From JAKFFN01 sp964444305 (lineage in GTDB: Bacteria > Sumerlaeota > Sumerlaeia > Sumerlaeales > Sumerlaeaceae): a stretch of DNA of 23,954 nt. Below, one piece after another: positions 7,371-13,081 of this stretch (positions are counted from its first letter, which is position 1; each line of letters starts with the position of its first letter). The notes under the pieces were generated by a model that did no database searches, was not told where the DNA came from, and worked only from the letters and a program-made list of their open reading frames with translations. The translations under genes and the position numbers were made by a program. Location: assembly GCA_964444305.1 (NCBI GenBank), contig CAYUGQ010000031.1:1-23954 (forward strand), in the 5' to 3' direction.

Positions 7371-7730
7371 CTACTTTTTGTCCTTCTGATACTCGGTGTA
7401 TTTGTCGGCGCGACCGCGGACCAGATCTGCGGGATATTTTTTGTGGTTCTTCTCGATTTTAGCAAAAGCGGCGTCGAGGGGATCGATTCCGAGCTCGTCT
7501 GCCAGGCGAACCAGGTATATAAGAACATCCCCGATCTCATCACGAATTTCTTCTCTTTTAGATTCGGGCAGCTGCCGGCTTTGTTCGGCTGAAAGCCACT
7601 GAAAAAGCTCGAGAATTTCGGCAGCTTCACCAGCCAGCGCCATAGACAAGTTTTTCGGGGTATGAAACTGTTGCCAGTCGCGCTCATTAACAAATGCGCG
7701 AAGGGCTTCTCTTAGGGGTTCTAATGACAT
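7371..7730 (-). CDS. MazG-like nucleotide pyrophosphohydrolase
   Basis: A 119-residue single-domain all-alpha NTP pyrophosphohydrolase of the MazG/RS21-C6 group, which hydrolyses (d)NTPs to NMPs plus pyrophosphate to clean the nucleotide pool. The Mg-binding signature is visible: E35 and E38 in LAGEAAEILELFQWL, and E65 and D68 in RDEIGDVLIYLVRLA. The order FHTPKNLSMALAGEAAE is typical of the short dCTPase-like members rather than of two-domain MazG. The start is ATG 7730, with GAGGAG four bases upstream; an in-frame TTG at 7742 overlaps that site and is unlikely. The exact substrate cannot be told from sequence. Confidence 0.9.
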   Translation of the reverse strand: MSLEPLREALRAFVNERDWQQFHTPKNLSMALAGEAAEILELFQWLSAEQSRQLPESKREEIRDEIGDVLIYLVRLADELGIDPLDAAFAKIEKNHKKYPADLVRGRADKYTEYQKDKK

Positions 7731-7881
7731 CTGTCTCCTCAATCCTGCGGATTAAACCATCCAGCCTATGAACTTACACGGATTCGATGTGTCAACTTAG
7801 TAAAGAGTTTTCGCACTGCAAGGGCCTCTAATCCCCTGTTGTCTGCGACATGAAAATCGCTAATTCCCTCTGGAGGAAATG

Positions 7882-8934
7882 ATGAAGTTATCGACTTTAC
7901 ACGCTTTGGCCGCTGTCGCAGTATTGGCATTGCCGATTGGCGGTGCGGTGGGCCAGCAAAACTCAGACGCGCCGGAGTACACCGAGGCACTGGGCATTGC
8001 CATGGAGAGTTATGAGTACCCTTTTCCGGTGGATTACTTCCCCCTGAAGAGTGAAGGGGAAGACGTGCGCATGGCCTACATGGACGTGGCGCCTCAGGAG
8101 GGCGAGGCCAGCGGCACGGTGGTGTTATTTCATGGAAAGAATTTTTACTCCAGCTACTGGGAGGACACGGCCAATGTCCTTTCAGAGGCGGGATACAGAG
8201 TGATCATGCCGGATCAGATCGGGTTCGGAAAATCGTCGAAGCCTTATATCCAGTACAGCTTTGATCTGCTGTCGAGCAATACGCTGGCCTTGCTGGATCA
8301 CCTCGAAGTGGATAAGTTTGCCGTGGTCGGCCACAGTATGGGTGGAATGGTTGCCGCGCGGGTGGCCCTGAATTATCCGGACCGGGTGGAAAAGCTGGTG
8401 CTGGAAAATCCGATCGGTCTGGAGGATTACCGTTTTAAGGTTCCGCCCCTTTCTACGGAGCAGGTTTACAATAGCGAGCTGAACAACACGGATACGGCTA
8501 AGATACGGGCGTTTCTGCAGGGTTATGTGGTCGATTGGAAGCCGGAGGTTTTCGAGCGATATGTGGAGGTTCGGAAACGGATTACGCTGGGCGGGGAATA
8601 TCCGCGCTGGGCCATGGCTGCGGCGCTGACATATCAGATGGTTTATCAGCAACCGGTGGTGCATGAGTTTCCGCTTATCAAGGCTCCTGCGCTGATTATT
8701 ATTGGTCAGGAGGACCGGACAACCTTGGGGCGCGGGTTTGTGACACCGGAGGTGCTGGCAACTCTCGGAAACTACCCGGAGCTTGGACGGGCAACGGCGC
8801 GGGCAATTCCTGATTCGCGCCTGGTGGAGCTGGAGAATGTAGATCATATCCCCCACCTTGAGGTGCCTGAACAGTACCATTCACTTCTGGTTGATTTTCT
8901 CCATGGCAAGACCGTGGGAGAAGTGGTCGAATAG
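7882..8934 (+). CDS. Exported alpha/beta hydrolase
   Basis: A 350-residue alpha/beta-fold hydrolase with a cleavable signal peptide (KLSTLHALAAVAVLALPIGGAVGQQ), so probably periplasmic. The nucleophile elbow is GHSMGG (S152). The acid is D278 in IIIGQEDRT, and the general base is H322 in VDHIPHLEVPEQYH. The oxyanion-hole element is VVLFHGKNFYSSYW. A cap region (about 185-255) separates the core strands. The triad looks intact, but the substrate (ester, amide or other) cannot be deduced. Tandem ATGs lie at 7879 and 7882; the second is better spaced from GGAGG at 7872-7876. It is divergent from the MazG-like gene, and the transpeptidase gene follows on the same strand after a gap of about 120 bases. 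Confidence 0.9.
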   Translation: MKLSTLHALAAVAVLALPIGGAVGQQNSDAPEYTEALGIAMESYEYPFPVDYFPLKSEGEDVRMAYMDVAPQEGEASGTVVLFHGKNFYSSYWEDTANVLSEAGYRVIMPDQIGFGKSSKPYIQYSFDLLSSNTLALLDHLEVDKFAVVGHSMGGMVAARVALNYPDRVEKLVLENPIGLEDYRFKVPPLSTEQVYNSELNNTDTAKIRAFLQGYVVDWKPEVFERYVEVRKRITLGGEYPRWAMAAALTYQMVYQQPVVHEFPLIKAPALIIIGQEDRTTLGRGFVTPEVLATLGNYPELGRATARAIPDSRLVELENVDHIPHLEVPEQYHSLLVDFLHGKTVGEVVE

Positions 8935-9053
8935 TGGTTCGAAACCCGGAAAGGTGGTCGATCCTGTAATTTCTTTCTCCTACAACGGGATTTCTGGCTT
9001 GGTGTTTGCTCCCTGTAAAACGCAACCATGAACTTCAACAGGAGGGAAACGCT

Positions 9054-9464
9054 ATGAGCAGGGTTTCAACTTTCTCTATTAACGGCAACACTATTTTCCG
9101 GATGATGCTGCTGACATTAATAATAATGGTGGCGGCGGCGGCCTCGGCCTCTTCGCCTATTTATATCTGGAAAGGCAAGAAGCTGGGTTACCATGACGGC
9201 TATTACTTTCCAGTGAGTATTGGCAAGCCGAGCACCCCCACCCCGACCGGGCGCTTCACGGTGAAGAAGAAGCAGGTGGATTACGTTTCTTTTAAGTATA
9301 AACTGCCTATGCCCTACTCGGTTTTTTTCACCGATGCCCACGCGATCCACTCGGGAGATATCAGCACGGAAAGTCGTGGCTGCGTGCGGGTGCCACGCGA
9401 ATGGGCGGTATGGCTTTACTCCAAAGCCAAGACCGGCAAGACCAGGGTGATTGTGCGGCCCTGA
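9054..9464 (+). CDS. Small L,D-transpeptidase (YkuD domain)
   Basis: A 136-residue secreted protein: N-terminal hydrophobic segment (about 15-33) followed by a minimal YkuD domain. YkuD enzymes form 3-3 peptidoglycan crosslinks or attach proteins to peptidoglycan through a catalytic Cys. Visible motifs are ISIGKPSTPTPTG-like sequence, FTDAHAIHSG with H99, and SRGCVRVP with catalytic C110. The family's usual SHGC reads SRGC here, and the loop between H99 and C110 is short. ATG 9054 has GGAGG eight bases upstream; the frame is open further upstream but no better start is seen. It is followed by a structured gap and tRNA-Arg. Confidence 0.85.
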   Translation: MSRVSTFSINGNTIFRMMLLTLIIMVAAAASASSPIYIWKGKKLGYHDGYYFPVSIGKPSTPTPTGRFTVKKKQVDYVSFKYKLPMPYSVFFTDAHAIHSGDISTESRGCVRVPREWAVWLYSKAKTGKTRVIVRP

Positions 9465-9477
9465 CACGGCATTATGT

Positions 9478-9542
9478 GGCGTATCGGCGGGCTGGCAAGA
9501 ACAAAATCAGGAAGCGCAGTGTAAGTCCAACCGCCGATCGCC
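9478..9542. repeat. Long-range inverted repeat between the transpeptidase gene and tRNA-Arg
   Basis: Left arm GGCG-T-ATCGGCGG (9478-9490) pairs with CCGCCGATCGCC (9531-9542), 12 bp with one bulged T. The 40-base loop may add TGG/CCA pairs (9493-9495 with 9527-9529). It begins 14 bases after the transpeptidase stop. No T-run follows, so it is not a classic terminator; it may be a stable mRNA end or an unrecognised structured RNA. Confidence 0.35.
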
Positions 9543-9575
9543 GCCATTCCATAGGCATGGCCCATCGACACACGG

Positions 9576-9652
9576 GCGCCCGTAGCTCAGCTGGATAGAG
9601 CGTTAGCCTCCGGAGCTAAAGGTCACAGGTTCGAATCCTGTCGGGCGCACCA
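9576..9652 (+). tRNA. tRNA-Arg (anticodon CCG)
   Basis: A complete 77-base cloverleaf with encoded CCA. Acceptor stem GCGCCCG (9576-9582) pairs with CGGGCGC (9642-9648). The D arm is GCTC/GAGC with loop AGCTGGATA. The anticodon stem is TTAGC/GCTAA with loop CTCCGGA, giving anticodon CCG at 9610-9612, which reads the Arg codon CGG. The T arm is ACAGG-TTCGAAT-CCTGT. The AT-richer accessory patch starts immediately downstream, which fits use of the tRNA as an integration site. Confidence 0.97.
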
Positions 9653-9680
9653 GTTTAAACCTGCGTGGCGTAACGCTCCC

Positions 9681-9702
9681 GGTAAAATCTCGTAGTTTTA
9701 CC
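9681..9702 (+). terminator. Hairpin downstream of tRNA-Arg
   Basis: GGTAAAA (9681-9687) and TTTTACC (9696-9702) form a perfect 7-bp stem with an eight-base loop, about 30 bases after the tRNA CCA end. It is a plausible tRNA terminator with T residues in the 3' arm. It could instead be a recombination-site element. Confidence 0.4.
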
Positions 9703-9706
9703 CCTC

Positions 9707-9838
9707 TTACAAAATACCAAACTGTCGCATATCTGTCGCATGTTTCACGGGGGCAAGAAATTCCCTTGGATCAGCGATGGGCACATCCGTCGCAGCGCGT
9801 TGGGACATAGCTTTGACACTATCGTAATTTCCCATCAT
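9707..9838 (-). CDS. Small unassigned ORF in the tRNA-proximal gap
   Basis: A 43-codon frame (tandem ATG at 9836-9838, TAA at 9707-9709) beginning MMGNYDSVKAMSQRAATD and ending DMRQFGIL. It follows the helical-repeat gene on the same strand by 15 bases. No ribosome-binding site is visible and no family is recognised. It may be the 3' remnant of a decayed gene or not coding at all. Otherwise 9653-9853 shows only the hairpin and direct repeat. Confidence 0.2.
   Translation of the reverse strand: MMGNYDSVKAMSQRAATDVPIADPREFLAPVKHATDMRQFGIL
9722..9741. repeat. Tandem 9-base direct repeat near the tRNA
   Basis: CTGTCGCAT occurs at 9722-9730 and again at 9733-9741, an 11-base period, about one helical turn. 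Close direct repeats beside a tRNA 3' end resemble integrase arm-type sites, but no integrase gene is present in the window, so the role is uncertain. Confidence 0.4.
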
Positions 9839-9853
9839 GCGCGCACATCATGT

Positions 9854-10444
9854 TCACGCCGACATTTCCGGCATACTCTTAACTCGGGCCAGTCCCTCTT
9901 CGGCCTCTTCCTTTGTGAATTCACTCGTTGTGCCCGGATATGTTTGCCAAAACGTCTGGAGGTAATAGCATGCCTCCTTGTAGCATTGGATATCAGCATA
10001 AAGAAACGCAAGTAAGAATCGTGAGTCATTTAACAGTGACATCTTACCTGCTTCCGAGATATTATTTGAGCACAAATCCCTTTCAATGTGAGTCGTTCCA
10101 TCACTTAATATTTCTTCACCTAGTCCTATCCCCCTAACAACCGAGTTCTTGTCAAACCTATTGATGCCGTTGGCTTCATACGCATAAAGAGCTACCCATC
10201 TGGCCCATGGACATGTAGGAAACCATTCCAAAGCCTTTTCAGCGTTTTTAACCGCGTATGAGAACTTGTGCGTTCGCAGTTGAGAAAGAGCTAAAAAACT
10301 GTGAGCTACATGCAGGTCATACAAGCTGCTGCGGCTGGATTGTATGATTTTTCTGCACAATTTGGTCAAAGAAACATACTCGTTTTTGTCGTACAGTTCG
10401 GCCATCTCGCCGAAAATGTCTGCATTTTTACCTTTCGACTTCAA
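9854..10444 (-). CDS. Helical-repeat (TPR-like) protein linked to the Rhs fragment; possible immunity protein
   Basis: A 196-residue, mostly helical protein. TPR-like patterns appear in YVSLTKLCRKIIQSS, HVAHSFLALSQLRTHKFSYAVKNAEKALEWFP and FLLAFLYADIQCYKEACYYLQTFWQTYP, the last two matching A-A/Y spacing of helical hairpins. There is no signal peptide, so it is probably cytoplasmic. I chose TTG 10444 because AGGAGG (10453-10458, minus strand) lies eight bases upstream and the TTG overlaps the TGA of the Rhs frame (TTGA), an arrangement for translational coupling. ATG at 10405 is the alternative. Its position immediately after an Rhs C-terminus is where immunity genes sit. That role is inferred only from location; no toxin domain is recognised here. 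Confidence 0.65.
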   Translation of the reverse strand: MKSKGKNADIFGEMAELYDKNEYVSLTKLCRKIIQSSRSSLYDLHVAHSFLALSQLRTHKFSYAVKNAEKALEWFPTCPWARWVALYAYEANGINRFDKNSVVRGIGLGEEILSDGTTHIERDLCSNNISEAGKMSLLNDSRFLLAFLYADIQCYKEACYYLQTFWQTYPGTTSEFTKEEAEEGLARVKSMPEMSA

Positions 10445-10866
10445 AGGATGTACCTCCTGCCTTTGTCCCGCCGACAATTCCTACTCCGCCTCCTATAATA
10501 GGCGCTCAGCATAGCTACGGCGGCATCACCGGTTGCGTCTAAACCATCCGGATCCACATAATTCACCGGATCATTAAAAACATAACGATACAAATTCAGC
10601 CCGTCAAGCCCCAAGGGTTCGCGGCTTAGCCAGCGTCCTGTTTCTGGATCATAGGCGCGGTACGGTGCGAGGTACAGTCCCGTTGGGCGATTATAGAAGT
10701 GGCCGGTGAGGTGACGGTTTAAAGATGAATTTGGTGTGCCCGGATCTCCGATGATTTGCCATGCATCATAGGCATACGGACGGTATTGCCACAGCGGCTC
10801 GCCATCGGAACTATAGTATACTCCGCGCATTGAACCCAGATGATCCGAGACCTCTGAAAAACCCAA
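10441..10866 (-). pseudogene. Rhs/YD-repeat protein, C-terminal core fragment, truncated and probably frameshifted
   Basis: About 141 codons matching only the end of an Rhs core: SDHLGSMRGVYYSSDGEPL, then YRAYDPETGRWLSREPLGL, NLYRYVFNDPVNYVDPDGL. Full Rhs proteins are over 1000 residues; everything upstream of the SDHLGS repeat is missing, with a stop in frame about 35 bases above. After DPDGLDATGDAAVAMLSAY this frame becomes Arg/Cys-rich (YRRRSRNCRRDKGRR) and stops at 10441. Losing one base in TATAATA (10494-10500, plus strand) would instead give a glycine-rich run, IGGGVGIVGGTKAGGTSFEVER, ending at 10428, which looks like the genuine tail. So the gene is a remnant or displaced module. No toxin domain is present. 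Confidence 0.75.
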
Positions 10867-10971
10867 TCTCCTCTTTGCAATTAATGGCAGAAAGCATCAT
10901 GAAAATTTTATTTACAAGAACCATGCTTAGTGGCTATGGACTAACGTTAACCTACACTAGCCGCGTTTGAG

Positions 10972-11415
10972 TCACCACGGCATGTGGCCTGATGAGTTGA
11001 TCATATCTTGGTATATGTAAATACCAACCAATAACATGGTGAGCAACGCAGCAACTATGTTTTCAAACGAAATGTCAGTATCAGCATCGTTGGACACCGG
11101 GCCTTTTTTCACCTTCCAATAATAGTGCACAAAAGGCAGAACCATAAACACCATAAATATGGGCCAAGGAAATCTTTTTAATGCACCATACACTATTATT
11201 GAGACAACAAAACAAAGTCCGATTTTGACGATAAGCCGCAAATAATGCAAGTTGTTGAAAGCTTGAAGAAAAGACTTCCGGTTAAAACTTGGTGCGGCAG
11301 TTCCATGCGCCAGCCCAAATTTCTTATCAAGTCTTTTGCGAATGTAACCCCCAGCAAAGCCTGCAAGAATCATCACACATCCGATTATGACATTTCTTAT
11401 ATCTTCTGACGCCAT
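10972..11415 (-). CDS. Hypothetical small membrane protein
   Basis: About 147 residues from ATG 11415 (a TTG at 11469 is an upstream alternative; neither has a good ribosome-binding site). Four hydrophobic segments are visible: NVIIGCVMILAGFAGGYI, LIVKIGLCFVVSIIVYGAL, WPIFMVFMVLPFVHYYW and IVAALLTMLLVGIYIYQ. The segments are joined by short basic or polar loops. It is not a recognised family. It lies in the AT-richer patch, upstream of the Rhs fragment on the same strand, so it belongs to the accessory segment. A small membrane protein in this position could be an immunity protein for a lost Rhs toxin, but nothing in its own sequence shows that. Confidence 0.6.
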   Translation of the reverse strand: MASEDIRNVIIGCVMILAGFAGGYIRKRLDKKFGLAHGTAAPSFNRKSFLQAFNNLHYLRLIVKIGLCFVVSIIVYGALKRFPWPIFMVFMVLPFVHYYWKVKKGPVSNDADTDISFENIVAALLTMLLVGIYIYQDMINSSGHMPW

Positions 11416-11588
11416 TAGTTCAGTCTTGATCCTTTGTGTGCATATGAAAAGACGACTTTGCTCTAACAATATCTAGCACGAGCTCGGCGCCTGTCGATGC
11501 ATAGTTGCAACTTTACTCAGCTGCTTGGATCCAGCTTCTTTTTGTGCAAAACATCTTGGATAAAGAATGATGGTGTTTGAAAAACTTG

Positions 11589-12896
11589 TTACGGCAACAG
11601 GGGGCCCCATACGGGTGAGCTGAATGTTCCTTGTTTTGTCAGTTGCTTGGCCTGCTTGGTCTCGGTGTTTACCAGGTAAATGTTTCGTTGACCACCGCGG
11701 GTTCCCGCGAACACGAGGTGTCGGCTGTTGGGGGCCCAAGAGGGTTCCCAGTTGTCTCCGCCATTGGTGATCTGGGAATTTTGTCCCGATCTCAGGTCGA
11801 GCACGTAAATGTTAAAGCCTCCTGATTCCCGTTTCACGTATGCCAGTTTTTGTCCGTCGGGGCTCCAGGATGGAGAATCGCTGTATCCCCCGGGCGATAC
11901 CCGGCGGCGGTTGCTGCCGTTGGCGGACATCACATAGATCTGCGGCAGACCGCTTTCATCAGAGGTAAAGGCGATTTGTGTGCCGTCCGGGCTCCAGGCT
12001 GGGGCGGTATCAGCCGATTGATTATTGGTCAAGCGCGCCAGGTTTCCACCATCGGCGGCCATGGTATAGATTTCTGTGTTGCCGTCTTTGCTCAGGGTCA
12101 AGGCCAGGCGTCCTGCGGCTTCAGACCAGTTCGGGCTGGTATTGAGGCCGGGGCGACGACTGACAGGAAACCGCTGGCGGTTAAGGGTAATAGCATAAAG
12201 ATCGGGGTTGTTGTCAGAATACGAGGTAAAAAAGATCTCGTTACCGCCACGGCCCCATGCGGGAGTAGCCACGATGGCGTTTTCCGACGTCAACACCGTC
12301 AGGTTTGCTCCATCAGCATCCATGACGGCCACTTCGCGTTTGCCGGTGGCCTGCCCGGTCAGCAATGCGATCCGGCTCGAAAAAATCCCGGGCCCGCCGG
12401 TAACGGCCTGCATCACGTCGTCAGAAATTTTATGGGCCAGACGGCGACCTTCACCGGCGTTCTGATAGGTCTTGCCAAACAAGCGCTGACGGCTGGCAGC
12501 ATCAAAAAGTTCAGCCTGGCCGTTTGGTCCATTAACGACACCGCGCAGCACATAGCGCACACCGGCGGCGGTCCACGCGTCAAAGTCTACACCTTGACCC
12601 AACTGCCGATCAGCCTCGGCGGCCTGGGAAGCCGCAGCTGCGTTAGACGGAGGTGCGGCGATGTCTGCCAGTTGCAGGTCGGCCTGGATAATCTGTCCGG
12701 CATTGGCTTCACCGCCGATCTGGATGGAGATCTGTGGCAGAACCAGATTACCGGGTCGCACCGCCCCGAGTGTCACAGGCGAGTCAGCCCCGGCGGGGGC
12801 GTTTTGCTGGGCCATACCAAATGGCAGGCATGTCGTTACGGAGATGGCGACCAGCGTCGCCCGGAAATAGCTTTGTAACACGGTCATCTCCTTCAT
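11589..12896 (-). CDS. tolB: Tol-Pal system protein TolB
   Basis: About 435 residues: signal peptide (SYFRATLVAISVTTCLPFGMAQQ), N-terminal TolB domain (about 40-180) containing AGVRYVLRGVVNG and RRLAHKISDDVMQAVTG, then a six-bladed beta-propeller made of WSPDGTQIAFTS-type repeats (TPAWGRGGNEIFFTSY, SPNWSEAAGRLALTL, APAWSPDGTQIAFTS, SPSWSPDGQKLAYVK, EPSWAPNSRHLVFAG). TolB is periplasmic and works with Pal in outer-membrane constriction during division. No tolQRA or pal gene is in the window. The start is uncertain: ATG 12896 gives a good signal peptide but has no clear ribosome-binding site; ATG 12887 (preceded directly by AAGGAG) and ATG 12938 are open. It is divergent from mltG. Confidence 0.92.
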   Translation of the reverse strand: MKEMTVLQSYFRATLVAISVTTCLPFGMAQQNAPAGADSPVTLGAVRPGNLVLPQISIQIGGEANAGQIIQADLQLADIAAPPSNAAAASQAAEADRQLGQGVDFDAWTAAGVRYVLRGVVNGPNGQAELFDAASRQRLFGKTYQNAGEGRRLAHKISDDVMQAVTGGPGIFSSRIALLTGQATGKREVAVMDADGANLTVLTSENAIVATPAWGRGGNEIFFTSYSDNNPDLYAITLNRQRFPVSRRPGLNTSPNWSEAAGRLALTLSKDGNTEIYTMAADGGNLARLTNNQSADTAPAWSPDGTQIAFTSDESGLPQIYVMSANGSNRRRVSPGGYSDSPSWSPDGQKLAYVKRESGGFNIYVLDLRSGQNSQITNGGDNWEPSWAPNSRHLVFAGTRGGQRNIYLVNTETKQAKQLTKQGTFSSPVWGPLLP

Positions 12897-13045
12897 GGGA
12901 GGGATAGCATTTTTGTTTGTCTGCAATACGGTAGCCATTACTAAAACTTCAACAGTGTCCAGCGGAATCGCCTGACTGTCAGGGAACAATCTTGACGCCG
13001 GTTTTGCGAGGCTGTTTTTGTGTTGCACAGCCGTCTCCAGTCCAA

Positions 13046-13054
13046 TTATCCACA
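13046..13054 (+). promoter_or_regulatory. Perfect DnaA-box match in the tolB/mltG divergent region
   Basis: TTATCCACA matches the DnaA-box consensus TTATNCACA exactly. It is a single site, 28 bases before the chosen mltG start, with no cluster around it, so it is not an origin. It could be a DnaA-responsive regulatory site or a chance match. Confidence 0.3.
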
Positions 13055-13081
13055 AGCTGCATTAATGCGGGATATGATATT

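Noticed and set aside
7731..7742. Upstream TTG start for the MazG-like gene
   Set aside because: The four added codons overlap the GAGGAG ribosome-binding site, so ATG 7730 is the better start.
8182..8880. Minus-strand open frame (232 codons) opposite the alpha/beta hydrolase
   Set aside because: It is a shadow frame; its composition is unnatural and the plus strand holds an intact catalytic triad.
9707..9838. Idea that the tRNA-proximal small ORF is an integrase C-terminus
   Set aside because: No tyrosine-recombinase box (LGH or the H-x-x-R and Tyr pattern) could be seen, so I left it unassigned.
11850..12878. Long plus-strand open frame (342 codons) antisense to tolB
   Set aside because: It is a shadow of tolB's biased codons, has Gly/His/Arg-rich nonsense composition and no family signature, while tolB on the other strand has clear propeller repeats.
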